Shown here piece by piece: positions 1-8,694 of a DNA stretch of 64,000 nucleotides; within the stretch, counting starts at the first letter, position 1; every line of letters starts with the position of its first letter. The notes under the pieces are model-generated. The model had not been told where the DNA came from and made no database searches. It saw only the letters and a program-made list of their open reading frames with translations. Made by a program: the position numbers and the translations under genes. The stretch is taken from assembly GCA_902789435.1 (NCBI GenBank), contig CADAOA010000006.1, forward strand, positions 1 through 64,000, written 5' to 3'. The stretch comes from an uncultured Bacteroidia bacterium (GTDB lineage: Bacteria > Bacteroidota > Bacteroidia > Bacteroidales > UBA932).

Positions 1-540
1 GGGGAGAAGGTTTCCATCTGGAAGATAATCGCGATAGTTGCAGGAATCGCGGGAGTTTTCTTTTTGAGCGGGGGAATAACAGGAGAGAAGATATCGCTGA
101 CAGGCCTGATCCTGGTGTTGGTTACTGTCATAACATATCCTACGTATGTGGTGGGGGTTAACCAGACTCCCGTGGTGATGAGGATGAACGGGATGAAGCA
201 GACTTTCCTGGTCCTGTTTTTCTCGGCGATAATCTTTTTTGTGAACGTGCTGGTCAAGGGAGCGCATTTTTCTCCGCTGTCAACCTCCTATCAGTGGGAA
301 TATGCCATCGCCCTGGCAATCATCCCGACTCTGGTGAGCGACTTTGCCCTTATCTACGCCATCCAGATGGCCGGCTCTACGATTACCGCAATCCTTGGCT
401 GCATGGAACCTCTGGTGGCGGTGATTTGCGGAGTGATTTTCTTCGGGGAGACATTCACGGCTAATTCCCTTGCCGGAATGCTGCTGGTTTTTGCCGCCGT
501 CTTCATCATTATCCTCTGCTCCCGTCCTCGTAAACAATGA
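1..540 (+). CDS. EamA/DMT-family membrane transporter, 3' part
   Basis: The reading frame is open from the first base of the window, so the 5' end lies outside; 179 residues are visible of a family usually near 290-300. The visible part has about five hydrophobic segments and ends in a short basic tail (SRPRKQ). The stretch GCMEPLVAVICGVIFFGE matches the second EamA repeat, where a conserved Glu-Pro motif sits before the penultimate helix. Members are inner-membrane drug/metabolite exporters or permeases; the substrate cannot be told here. An internal TTG at 64 is not the real start, because the upstream residues are also membrane-like. It is followed 51 bases later by rubrerythrin, which has its own promoter-like element, so they are probably separate units. 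Confidence 0.8.
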   Translation, partial: GEKVSIWKIIAIVAGIAGVFFLSGGITGEKISLTGLILVLVTVITYPTYVVGVNQTPVVMRMNGMKQTFLVLFFSAIIFFVNVLVKGAHFSPLSTSYQWEYAIALAIIPTLVSDFALIYAIQMAGSTITAILGCMEPLVAVICGVIFFGETFTANSLAGMLLVFAAVFIIILCSRPRKQ

Positions 541-547
541 TTTTTCT

Positions 548-555
548 TACATTTG
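548..555 (+). promoter_or_regulatory. -7 element (TACATTTG) upstream of rubrerythrin
   Basis: This octamer fits the Bacteroidota -7 consensus TAnnTTTG and lies 36 bases before the rubrerythrin ATG. I see no good TTG -33 element 19-21 bases upstream, so the call rests on the -7 box alone. Confidence 0.4.
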
Positions 556-591
556 TCCTATTAAAGAAATCTTGTAACAATAATCACCGAT

Positions 592-1167
592 ATGAAAAGT
601 TTGAAAGGTACAAAGACCGAAAAGAACCTGCTCTGCGCATTTGCAGGCGAGAGCCAGGCCAGAAACCGCTACACTTTCTTTGCAAGTGCCGCTAAGAAAG
701 AGGGTTATGAGCAGATAAGCGCATTCTTCACCGAGACCGCGGACAACGAGAAGGAGCACGCCAAGAAGTTCTTCAAGTTCCTTGAGGGCGGAATGGTGGA
801 GATCACTGCATCTTTCCCGGCAGGAGTCATTGGCTCTACAGCCGACAACCTGAAGGCAGCCGCTGACGGAGAACTCGAGGAGTGGAAGGTTGCATATCCG
901 GAGTTCGCCAGGATCGCAAAGGAAGAGGGCTTCCCTGAGATAGCAAAATGCTTCAAGGAGATAGCCGTCGCCGAGAAGGCTCACGAGAAGAGATACCGCG
1001 CCCTTCTGAAGAATCTCAAGAGCGGAAAGGTATTCGAAAAGGACGAGGTTGTTGTATGGAAGTGCCGCAACTGCGGATATGTATTCCGCGGAAAGAACGC
1101 TCCTAAGGAGTGCCCTGCCTGCAAGCATCCTCAGTCATACTTTGAGGTAAAGTGTGAGAATTACTAA
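592..1167 (+). CDS. rbr: Rubrerythrin
   Basis: This cytoplasmic diiron peroxidase reduces hydrogen peroxide to water and protects anaerobes from oxidative stress. At 191 residues it has the normal length. The N-terminal ferritin-like four-helix domain (about residues 1-140) carries the expected carboxylate motifs, including AGESQARNRY, NEKEHAKKF and AEKAHEKRY. The C-terminal rubredoxin-like domain has two CxxC pairs (KCRNCGY and ECPACKH) that bind one iron and pass electrons to the diiron site. The ATG start is clear and preceded by a TAnnTTTG box. The following gene begins 13 bases after the stop. The nearby trxB also serves redox defence, but whether the genes are co-regulated is inference. 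Confidence 0.97.
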   Translation: MKSLKGTKTEKNLLCAFAGESQARNRYTFFASAAKKEGYEQISAFFTETADNEKEHAKKFFKFLEGGMVEITASFPAGVIGSTADNLKAAADGELEEWKVAYPEFARIAKEEGFPEIAKCFKEIAVAEKAHEKRYRALLKNLKSGKVFEKDEVVVWKCRNCGYVFRGKNAPKECPACKHPQSYFEVKCENY

Positions 1168-1179
1168 AAACAGTACCGT

Positions 1180-2148
1180 TTGAAAGAAGATTCCCAGGGA
1201 AAGCCATCTGCCGGTTTTGGCAGGCGGCTTTCCTCTTGTGTTAAAGACTCCATACCTGGGGCCCTGAAGACTATGTGGTGGGTGATAAGGATCACCGCCA
1301 TAGTCTCTGTCATCATATATATTCTCAGGCTGACCGGAGTCCTGCCTATTCTGGGGCGGAGCCTTGAGCCTGTGATGAGTTTCATCGGTCTGCCCGGGGA
1401 AGCCTCCCTGGCTTATGTAAGCGGTTATTTCGTAAATGTCTACTCGGCGATAGCAGCCAGCGCATCCCTGAACCTTTCAGCCCGCAGCGTGACCATTCTG
1501 GCGGTGCTGGTGCTTTGTTCCCACAATATGATCGTGGAGACGGCGGTTCAGAAGAAAACCGGGTCTTCCGCCCTATGGATAGTGCTGGAGAGGACTTTCG
1601 GAGGGCTGTTTCTAGCCTTTGTGCTTAACAGGATACTTCCTGCTGAGGAGCAGGGGAGAATAGGGACGGTGGTTAACGAGCAGATCACCCTGGCCTCCAG
1701 CATCGGGCCCTGGGCTCTCTCGCTTCTGAAGCTCTGTCTGAAAATGAGTGTGCTGATTCTTCTTTTGTCAATCATTCAGCAGATTCTGAACGAGTTCGGC
1801 ATAATGAAGGTCCTGACGGACATCATCCGCTGGCCGCTTAAGCTTTTCGGCCTTCCGTCAGATACTTCCTTCCTCTGGATTGTGGCCAACACCCTTGGCC
1901 TGGCATACGGAGCAGCCGTAATGTTCCAGGAAAAGGAGAGGGGACGCATATCGCAGAGAGACATACAGCTTCTCAACACCCACATCTGTATATCCCACAG
2001 CAATATTGAGGATCTTGTACTATTTGTTTCGGTCGGCGGTATCTGGTGGGTAATACTCCTTTCAAGGTGGGCTCTGTCTCTGCTTCTGGTCTGGATACAG
2101 AGACTTGTTTTTCATATTCGCGACAGATTTACTAAATTTGCAGGCTAA
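1180..2148 (+). CDS. Nucleoside-recognition (Gate) domain membrane protein
   Basis: A polytopic inner-membrane protein of 322 residues with about seven to eight hydrophobic segments. The pattern of helices around YVSGYFVNVYSAIAASASL and the later NTLGLAYGAAVMF matches the Gate domain (PF07670, nucleoside recognition), seen in spore maturation proteins SpmA/SpmB and in concentrative nucleoside transporters. Its transport substrate is unknown. The start is probably the TTG at 1180, 13 bases after the rubrerythrin stop; the first ATG in frame is at 1273 (residue 32) and would remove a plausible cytoplasmic N-terminus just before the first helix. A shared transcript with rubrerythrin is likely from the spacing. 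Confidence 0.75.
   Translation: MKEDSQGKPSAGFGRRLSSCVKDSIPGALKTMWWVIRITAIVSVIIYILRLTGVLPILGRSLEPVMSFIGLPGEASLAYVSGYFVNVYSAIAASASLNLSARSVTILAVLVLCSHNMIVETAVQKKTGSSALWIVLERTFGGLFLAFVLNRILPAEEQGRIGTVVNEQITLASSIGPWALSLLKLCLKMSVLILLLSIIQQILNEFGIMKVLTDIIRWPLKLFGLPSDTSFLWIVANTLGLAYGAAVMFQEKERGRISQRDIQLLNTHICISHSNIEDLVLFVSVGGIWWVILLSRWALSLLLVWIQRLVFHIRDRFTKFAG
2133..2140 (+). promoter_or_regulatory. -7-like element (TAAATTTG) before trxB
   Basis: It lies inside the last codons of the preceding gene, 27 bases before the trxB ATG. It fits TAnnTTTG, but there is no TTG at the expected -33 distance. It could be coincidental AT-rich coding sequence. Confidence 0.3.
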
Positions 2149-2166
2149 CTATACTTGTATCATTTT

Positions 2167-3093
2167 ATGGAGAGAATCAGGGTTCTGATTGCCGGAAGCG
2201 GTCCGGCCGGTTACACTGCTGCGATTTATGCCGCAAGGGCTAATTTGTCACCGGTCATTTACAGCGGAATGGAACTTGGCGGGCAGCTTACGACCACTAC
2301 TGTCGTGGAGAACTTTCCGGGTTTCCCGGAGGGTGTGGACGGAACTGTCCTTGTGGATAATATGAGAAGGCAGGCCGAAAGGCTGGGTACGGAGATCCGT
2401 ACCGGTACAATCACTTCCTGCGACCTTTCCTCCCGTCCTTTCAAGCTGACGGTGGATTCAAGCGTGGAAGTTGAGGCAGATTCCCTGATTATCGCCACCG
2501 GAGCCAGCGCCAAGTATCTCGGTATTCCAGGAGAACAGGAGTTCAGGGGAAGCGGTGTCAGTGCCTGCGCCACCTGCGACGGATTCTTCTACCGCAAGCA
2601 GGACGTGGCTGTCATCGGAGGCGGGGATACCGCCTGCGAAGAGGCTGTGTACTTGTCTGGCATGTGCAAAAAGGTGTATATGATAATCCGCCGCGACCAG
2701 ATGAGGGCTTCAAAGGCGATGCAAGGGAAAGTGGCCTCCAGAGAGAACATAGAAGTCTTGTGGAACAGTCTTCCAAAAGAGGTTGTCGGAGACCTTAAAG
2801 GCGTAAATGGCATAAAGATTGAAGACAAGATTACCGGAGCAGAGAGGACAGTGCCTGTGTCCGGAGTCTTTCTTGCAGTCGGCCATCACCCTAACTCAGA
2901 GGTTTTCGCCCCTTGGATAAAGACAGACAAGGAAGGTTACATACAGACACTTTCGGATTCTCCGAAGACCAATGTCGAAGGCGTATTTGCCGCTGGAGAC
3001 GTTGCGGATGTGCATTATAAACAGGCTATTACGGCTGCTGCTTCCGGATGCCGGGCTGCTATTGAGGCGGACCGCTTCCTGCAGGGCCAATAA
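2167..3093 (+). CDS. trxB: Thioredoxin-disulfide reductase
   Basis: This NADPH- and FAD-dependent cytosolic enzyme reduces thioredoxin. The protein starts with the FAD Rossmann motif AGSGPAGYTAA. The redox-active disulfide is C134-A-T-C137 followed by DGFF, and the NADPH-binding glycine motif VIGGGDTACEEA follows. The C-terminal FAD motif AAGDVAD is also present. From the ATG at 2167 it is 308 residues, normal for the low-molecular-weight type. A TTG at 2155 would add four residues but the ATG places the FAD motif at the usual distance. bamD begins 6 bases after the stop, suggesting one transcript. Its reductant role could extend to TlpA-like proteins encoded elsewhere in the window, but this is inference. 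Confidence 0.96.
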   Translation: MERIRVLIAGSGPAGYTAAIYAARANLSPVIYSGMELGGQLTTTTVVENFPGFPEGVDGTVLVDNMRRQAERLGTEIRTGTITSCDLSSRPFKLTVDSSVEVEADSLIIATGASAKYLGIPGEQEFRGSGVSACATCDGFFYRKQDVAVIGGGDTACEEAVYLSGMCKKVYMIIRRDQMRASKAMQGKVASRENIEVLWNSLPKEVVGDLKGVNGIKIEDKITGAERTVPVSGVFLAVGHHPNSEVFAPWIKTDKEGYIQTLSDSPKTNVEGVFAAGDVADVHYKQAITAAASGCRAAIEADRFLQGQ

Positions 3094-3099
3094 CGTGAT

Positions 3100-4215
3100 A
3101 TGAAGATGAGAAAAATAAAAGTTACCACCATTGCCCTGATAGTTCTGACGACCCTTTCCGGTTGCAAGAGTTATTATGAGTCCCTGTTCAGAACCCAGGA
3201 TCTGGATGAGAGATTCAGGGGAGCAATGTATTATTACGGAAACGGCAAGTACCGCAAGGCCGCGTCTTTGTTCGAGAGTATGATTTTCCTGAGCCAGGGA
3301 ACGGATAAGGAAGACAGCGTCCAGTTCTACAACGGTATGAGCAATTATCGCTACGGAGACTATATCACTGCCGAGCAGAACTTCAACAAATTCCTCGAGG
3401 TCTTTCCTAGAAGTGCTATGGCAGAAGAGGCCAAATTCTTGAGGATCAAGTGTCTGTACGAGGGAACATACAGATGGGAGCTGGACCAGGTTCCAACCCA
3501 GAAGGCTATGGCTACCATTGCCGAGTTCATGTACGACAATCCTCAGAGCGAGTATTTCGACGTGTGCAAGGCTATGCTGGACGAGTTCAACGAGAGGCTT
3601 GACAGAAAGGCATACGAAAGCGCCAAGCTCTACTACACGATGAAGGACTACAAGTCTTCCCACTATGCGCTGAGGACTGTCCTCCGGGACAATTCAGATA
3701 ACCGCTATCGCGAGGAAATCCTTTACTATACTGCAATGTCATCCTATAAATATGCCTTCAACAGTATCAAGGAAAAGCAGAAAGAAAGGTATATGACGTT
3801 CATCGACGACTATTACAACTTCATCGGGGAATTCCCGAGGGTTAGTGAGCGTAAGGAGCTCGACCAGCTCTTCATCAGGGCTCAGAAAGTTGTCGGTCTC
3901 AAGGCCGGACTGGATTCCGCCCAGGTTGCGGCAGCTGCCCAGTTGGCAAAGGAAGATGCCGTTGCTACAAAGTCGTCCAAGAACATCAGGGCAGACAAGA
4001 AGAACACCAGGAAGGCGATCAGGGAAGCCAAGAAGGCTGTTCGCGAAGCTGAAAGCCGCAGTGCCGTTGCAAGGAAGGTGAACGAGGAGACTTCCGGCAC
4101 CCAGCGCCAGAACGAAAGGCGCAAGGCCCGTAAGGAAAGGGAGGAGGCTTTGAAGATTTATGAGCAGGCCAAGGCTAAGGCCAAAGAAAAGGCAGAAGAA
4201 GAAAAGAAAAAATAA
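3100..4215 (+). CDS. bamD: Outer-membrane assembly lipoprotein BamD (long C-terminal tail)
   Basis: BamD is the TPR-containing lipoprotein partner of BamA on the periplasmic face of the outer membrane. The signal peptide ends in the lipobox LSGC with lipidated Cys22. Residues about 35-260 form TPR-like helical repeats (MYYYGNGKYRKAASLF; NYRYGDYITAEQNFNKFLE). The remaining roughly 100 residues are a highly charged Lys/Ala/Glu/Arg helical tail, which makes the protein 371 residues against about 250-280 for classical BamD. It sits between trxB and the omega subunit gene and shares the strand with recN. BamA is encoded about 10 kb downstream. Identification as BamD is firm; the tail's role is unknown. 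Confidence 0.9.
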   Translation: MKMRKIKVTTIALIVLTTLSGCKSYYESLFRTQDLDERFRGAMYYYGNGKYRKAASLFESMIFLSQGTDKEDSVQFYNGMSNYRYGDYITAEQNFNKFLEVFPRSAMAEEAKFLRIKCLYEGTYRWELDQVPTQKAMATIAEFMYDNPQSEYFDVCKAMLDEFNERLDRKAYESAKLYYTMKDYKSSHYALRTVLRDNSDNRYREEILYYTAMSSYKYAFNSIKEKQKERYMTFIDDYYNFIGEFPRVSERKELDQLFIRAQKVVGLKAGLDSAQVAAAAQLAKEDAVATKSSKNIRADKKNTRKAIREAKKAVREAESRSAVARKVNEETSGTQRQNERRKARKEREEALKIYEQAKAKAKEKAEEEKKK

Positions 4216-4241
4216 TAATCTGAAACAGAATATATTACAAT

Positions 4242-4568
4242 ATGGAAGAGAAGAAATCAACAAAGGTTCCAGACAATACCGTGACAAGAGACGTCATCAA
4301 GCTCAGCGAACCTACCGGAAACATCTACGAGTCTGTAGTAATCATTGCAAAGAGGGCTAACCAGATAGCTGCCGAGCTCAAGAAGGAGCTCAGCGACAAG
4401 CTTGAGGAGTTTTCACAGAGCAATGTTGCAGACACTCTGGAGGAGACCTATGAGAACCGCGAGCAGATAGAAATATCACGTCACTACGAGAAACTCCCTA
4501 AGCCTACCCTTACGGCTATCAAGGAGTTCCAGGATGGAGAAATTTACTGGCGCAAGATAGAGTCTTAG
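4242..4568 (+). CDS. rpoZ: RNA polymerase omega subunit (Rpb6-type)
   Basis: A 108-residue cytoplasmic protein of the Rpb6/omega family, which binds the beta' subunit and aids polymerase assembly. The core GNIYESVVIIAKRANQIA matches the conserved omega helix (hydroxyl and basic residues before RANQI). The position just after bamD and before recN fits the conserved Bacteroidota block. The TAG stop shares its last base with the GTG start of recN, so the two are very likely translationally coupled. In many Bacteroidota a coaBC gene and a DUF4835 gene separate rpoZ from recN; neither is here. Confidence 0.88.
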   Translation: MEEKKSTKVPDNTVTRDVIKLSEPTGNIYESVVIIAKRANQIAAELKKELSDKLEEFSQSNVADTLEETYENREQIEISRHYEKLPKPTLTAIKEFQDGEIYWRKIES

Positions 4569-6187
4569 TGCTTAGGAGGCTGACCATACAGAACTATGCT
4601 CTCATAGAGAGCCTTGACATCGAGTTTCCTGACGGTCTGGTGATTATGACAGGAGAGACAGGTGCCGGCAAGTCCGTCTTGCTTGGCGCCGTTTCTCTTT
4701 TATCGGGAGAGCGTGCGGATAAGGCTATTCTCCGCGATGAGGGCCGAAGCTGTGTGGTCGAAGGAGTTTTTGACGTTGAGGGGAAGGAGAAGATCCTGCG
4801 ACGTGTCATATCCGGAGGAATGCGGTCACGCTATTTTGTGGACGACTGTCCGGTAAGCTCCTCCGAAATGGAAGAGGAAGCTTCCCGTCTTGTGGATATT
4901 CACGGCCAGAGGGACAATCTCCTGCTTGCTGACAGGCAGTGGCAGCTAGACCTTATAGACGGATATTGCGGCAATGAGTCTCTTGTCCGCAAATACAAGA
5001 CTGAATACGAGGCCGTGAGAGACCTAGAAAAAGACTTGGCGGAAGTTGAGAAACAGATCGCAGAGGCAGAAAAGGATACGTCAGGTAAGCTCTCGGACTT
5101 GAAAAAACTCAGGGACGCATCCCTTAAGGAGGGAGAATCGGAGGCTTTGGAAAGCGAGCTTTCCCTGCTGGAAAACGCGGAGAGCCTCAAGGAGAATTCT
5201 TCACAGGCAGCTTCCTTGCTGGACGGTGAAGATGGTTCCGTGATACATAATCTGAGGGAGGCTGAAAGATGCGTGGAAAAATGCTCTTCCTATGCCCCGG
5301 CTCTGGAAGATCTCAGGCGCCGGCTTGAAAGCTGCCGTATAGAATGCAAAGACATATCTTCTGATATAGAGGCCTTTGCTGAAGGCATTGCCGCATCTCC
5401 CGCAAGACGTTCCCAGATTGAGGAAAGGCTGGGAGACCTCTACTCCCTGATGAAAAGATTCGGTGTGAAGGATGAGGCCGCACTCATCTCCCTTAGGGAT
5501 GAACTCTCCAGGACGGCTATTGGAACAGAAGACCTTACGGACAGGAAAAACGAGATACTTCTATCTCTTTCCCGCTGCAGGAACAATAGAGGAAAACTAT
5601 CGGCCGAGCTTTCAGAAAAAAGAAAGAAAGGTGCTGCAAGGATGGAGAAAGTTTTGCTGGGAATGATTAAGGATATGGAAATGCCTTCCGCCAGCCTTTC
5701 CGTAGATATGGAGACTTTGGAAGAGTTCACTCCTTCAGGGCAGGACAGGGTTCAGATACTTTTCTCCGCCAACCCTAAGGAAAAACTGGTTCCCCTGGAA
5801 AAGGTTGCCAGTGGAGGCGAGTTTTCACGAATAATGCTGTGCATCAAGAGCCTGATGGCATCCTTCAGGAAAATGCCTACGATGTTTTTCGATGAAATAG
5901 ATGTAGGTGTGAGCGGAAGCGTAGCGGACAAGATGGGACGCCAGATTGTGAAGATGGGGCAGATGATGCAGGTGTTTTCCATAACCCATCTGCCGCAAGT
6001 GGCATCCAAGGGGAATGCCCATCTTCTGGTTTACAAGGAGGCTGACAGGGACGGGCGCTCTACCATCCGCCTGAGATATCTCAAAGGACGGGAGAGGGTA
6101 ATGGAGATAGCGCGCCTTCTGAGCGGGGAAAAGACTACACCTGAGGCGGTTGCAAACGCCGAAGTGCTTTTGGAAACAAATAAATAA
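4568..6187 (+). CDS. recN: DNA repair protein RecN
   Basis: RecN is an SMC-like ATPase acting in recombinational repair of double-strand breaks. The 539-residue length is typical. The Walker A motif GETGAGKS is at residues 29-36, the ABC signature region is SGGEFSRIML and Walker B is MFFDEIDVGV, followed by the D-loop and the switch His in ITHLPQV. The central half (about 150-380) is rich in Glu, Lys and Leu as expected for the coiled coil. The start is a GTG whose first base overlaps the rpoZ stop. I see no obvious damage-inducible operator before it; expression probably follows the bamD-rpoZ transcript. Confidence 0.95.
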   Translation: MLRRLTIQNYALIESLDIEFPDGLVIMTGETGAGKSVLLGAVSLLSGERADKAILRDEGRSCVVEGVFDVEGKEKILRRVISGGMRSRYFVDDCPVSSSEMEEEASRLVDIHGQRDNLLLADRQWQLDLIDGYCGNESLVRKYKTEYEAVRDLEKDLAEVEKQIAEAEKDTSGKLSDLKKLRDASLKEGESEALESELSLLENAESLKENSSQAASLLDGEDGSVIHNLREAERCVEKCSSYAPALEDLRRRLESCRIECKDISSDIEAFAEGIAASPARRSQIEERLGDLYSLMKRFGVKDEAALISLRDELSRTAIGTEDLTDRKNEILLSLSRCRNNRGKLSAELSEKRKKGAARMEKVLLGMIKDMEMPSASLSVDMETLEEFTPSGQDRVQILFSANPKEKLVPLEKVASGGEFSRIMLCIKSLMASFRKMPTMFFDEIDVGVSGSVADKMGRQIVKMGQMMQVFSITHLPQVASKGNAHLLVYKEADRDGRSTIRLRYLKGRERVMEIARLLSGEKTTPEAVANAEVLLETNK

Positions 6188-6199
6188 AATTCAGATATT

Positions 6200-6991
6200 A
6201 TGAGATTAATTATCCAGAAGTCGTATGCAGATATGTCCAAATGGGCTGCATCGCTGATTCTTAAAAGGATTACAGACTTCAATCCTACCCGGGAACGTCC
6301 TTTCGTGCTTGGACTTCCTACCGGATCCACTCCAATAGGCACCTACAAGGAGCTGGTGAACTTCTACAGGGAAGGCAAGATTTCCTTCGAGAACGTGGTT
6401 ACTTTCAATATGGATGAGTATGTCGGAATACCGGAAGACCATCCTGAAAGCTACCATACTTTCATGAGGGAGAATTTCTTCCGCCATATCGACATTCCTG
6501 AGGAAAATATCAACATTCTTGACGGCAACGCCAAAGACCTTCTGGCTGAATGTGCCCGCTATGAAAACAAGATCAAGTCATATGGCGGAATACATCTGTT
6601 CATGGGCGGAATAGGTCCTGACGGTCATATAGCTTTCAATGAGCCTGGCTCATCCCTGACCAGCCGTACTCGCCTGAAATGTCTGACAACAGACACTATC
6701 ATCGCCAACTCAAGGTTCTTCAACCACGATATCAACCTGGTGCCTAAGACAGCTCTTACGGTTGGAGTGGGAACGATTATGGATGCCGAGGAGGTTTTGA
6801 TATTGGTTAACGGCCATAACAAGGCAAGGGCTCTCCGCCACGCCATCGAGGAGGGTATAAGCCAGATGTGGACCGTTTCCATTCTCCAGATGCACAAGAA
6901 GGGAATAATCGTATGCGACGATGCCGCTACCGTTGAACTCAAGGTAGGCACCGTAAACTATTTCAAGGATATAGAAAAGGGAGAATTCTAG
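6200..6991 (+). CDS. nagB: Glucosamine-6-phosphate deaminase
   Basis: NagB converts glucosamine-6-phosphate to fructose-6-phosphate and ammonia in the cytoplasm, feeding amino sugars into glycolysis. The 263 residues match the standard family length. Motifs include the phosphate loop [12 protein letters not shown], the catalytic Asp in [25 protein letters not shown] with the catalytic His, and [10 protein letters not shown] near the C-terminus. It starts 12 bases after recN on the same strand. Its TAG stop overlaps that of the convergent LysM gene through a shared CTAG tetranucleotide at 6988-6991. No dedicated nagA or regulator is adjacent. Confidence 0.96.
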   Translation: MRLIIQKSYADMSKWAASLILKRITDFNPTRERPFVLGLPTGSTPIGTYKELVNFYREGKISFENVVTFNMDEYVGIPEDHPESYHTFMRENFFRHIDIPEENINILDGNAKDLLAECARYENKIKSYGGIHLFMGGIGPDGHIAFNEPGSSLTSRTRLKCLTTDTIIANSRFFNHDINLVPKTALTVGVGTIMDAEEVLILVNGHNKARALRHAIEEGISQMWTVSILQMHKKGIIVCDDAATVELKVGTVNYFKDIEKGEF

Positions 6992-8694
6992 CGCGACGTA
7001 ATGGTGTAGTCAGGATTGAAAGATACCTGGGTAGCCGCCGTGTTGAACCATCCTCCTCCAGGATATTTGACGAACTTGAATTTCTGCTGCAGCATATTAT
7101 GTTGCAGCAGATTGTTTTCCATATACTCTGTAGCCGTGGCATTGAATGGATTCTCCGCATATTCCCTCATTCCCAGAACGGAATTGCGGCAGAACAGGTA
7201 GACGATGTCGAATCCGCTGAAAGCATTGGCGCTCGGTTCCCTGTTGTAGAGGGAGCGGTAGCGGCGGATGAACTGCTTTACCTCGTTCCTGTCCAGGTCC
7301 ACGTTGTAAGGCATGCAGAGCTGGAGGTTATACTTGAAGTAAAGGTTCATGTCCAGAGTCTCGAAACCCTTCCACCTGGAATTGGCGAACAGAACAACCT
7401 TCTCCGGAGGTATCATCTTGATGTCCAGGTTCCTGAGAGCTTCTGCGGCGTATGACTCGGCGGTGGTCAGGATAACCACTACGTTCTCCCTGTCCCTTCT
7501 CATATAGGACAGAGCTCCTATACCTCCCGCGTTATCTACATATATGCCCCTTTCTTCAAGGGCGGTCTTTAGCATATCACCCAGAGGACCCATCGACGAT
7601 TCAGAATTGTAAACCAGTATCACGTTAGGGTTCTGGCAGGTGTGGTATTTCTCAGCGATCATTTCAGCCATAGCCTCAGCCTGTCTCTTTTTTGAAAGGG
7701 CTGCCTGGAAAAGATATGGACTCTCTTCCAGAAGCGAGTCTGCGGCTGCGTCCAGAGGTGAAATCACAGGTATCCTGAGCCGGTTGGCAACTGGCATGAA
7801 TTCCTTGAGGGCATCGTAACGGATAGGGCCGATGATCATGTCGGATTCCTCTATCTTACCGCTCTCGGCGATTGAAGTCAGGTTATCCGAAGCATAGTCT
7901 ATGACATTGAGGTGGATGTTTCCACCGTCGCGCTTGATCTGCTCCAGTGCCATCAGGGCTCCGCTGTAGAAGTCCATGTAATTTGCGTTTGCCTTGCCTT
8001 CGGAATTCAGGGGAAGGAGAAGTGTGATGGTCCTGGTCTTTGTCTTGTCCACAACCGGCATGGTGTAATTGTCATATGTATATTCCGGAGTGGTGGTGGT
8101 ATCCGTCTCGACAGGTTCAGGGTCGGTTTCAGGATTATCTGTTTTGCCGGAAGGATCCGTTTCAGCGATATAAGGTTCAGACTTCTGTTTGATAGGAATC
8201 TTCAGCTCCATTCCAGTCTTGACTTTCCTCTTCTTCTTTATATTGTTGAATGCAAGGATCTCTTCAGGGGTAACGCCATATTTCTCTGCGATTTCGTCAA
8301 GGTCCTCATACCATTTTACCTTGTGGGTCAGGTAATTCTGCGGTTCCTGATTCTGAGGATTTTCCTCAGTGACCGTAACGTCACTCTCTTGTTTCTTTGC
8401 CGAATTCAGGGCGCTGACAGGGATGTAGAGCAGCTGGCCTGCCTTAAGACCATCGCTGATTATGGGGTTATGCCTCTGGAGTTCGTCAGAGGTAATGTTG
8501 TATGCCTTGCAGATAGAGTAGATGGTTTCTCCCTTTTTGACATTGTGCACATACATCTTCTCTCCCTTGACGCTCACTATCTGGTCTGATATAGTGACTT
8601 TCACCTGAGAAAGGGCAAGGGTAGGACACCCCGCCATCATCAGGATAATGGAGGCTGCCAGGGCAAACCGGTGGATCATACTTTTTGCCTTCAT
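6988..8694 (-). CDS. LysM / periplasmic-binding-protein-like lipoprotein
   Basis: An exported 568-residue protein of modular design. The N-terminus is a signal peptide with a possible lipobox MAGC (Cys23), though the next residue is Pro and a signal peptidase I site after LALSQ is an alternative. Two LysM domains follow (about 48-93, [18 protein letters not shown]; and about 120-168), which bind peptidoglycan. A Thr/Pro/Asp-rich linker (about 170-215) leads to a type 1 periplasmic-binding-like domain (from about 222, [13 protein letters not shown]) resembling LppC/LpoA or branched-chain amino-acid receptors. A role in sensing or activating cell-wall synthesis is plausible but unproven. Its ATG overlaps the purC stop by four bases (ATGA). 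Confidence 0.8.
   Translation of the reverse strand: MKAKSMIHRFALAASIILMMAGCPTLALSQVKVTISDQIVSVKGEKMYVHNVKKGETIYSICKAYNITSDELQRHNPIISDGLKAGQLLYIPVSALNSAKKQESDVTVTEENPQNQEPQNYLTHKVKWYEDLDEIAEKYGVTPEEILAFNNIKKKRKVKTGMELKIPIKQKSEPYIAETDPSGKTDNPETDPEPVETDTTTTPEYTYDNYTMPVVDKTKTRTITLLLPLNSEGKANANYMDFYSGALMALEQIKRDGGNIHLNVIDYASDNLTSIAESGKIEESDMIIGPIRYDALKEFMPVANRLRIPVISPLDAAADSLLEESPYLFQAALSKKRQAEAMAEMIAEKYHTCQNPNVILVYNSESSMGPLGDMLKTALEERGIYVDNAGGIGALSYMRRDRENVVVILTTAESYAAEALRNLDIKMIPPEKVVLFANSRWKGFETLDMNLYFKYNLQLCMPYNVDLDRNEVKQFIRRYRSLYNREPSANAFSGFDIVYLFCRNSVLGMREYAENPFNATATEYMENNLLQHNMLQQKFKFVKYPGGGWFNTAATQVSFNPDYTITSR

Noticed and set aside
2896..3663. 255-codon minus-strand frame over trxB and bamD
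   Set aside because: It overlaps two firm genes and has no plausible start, signal or domain.
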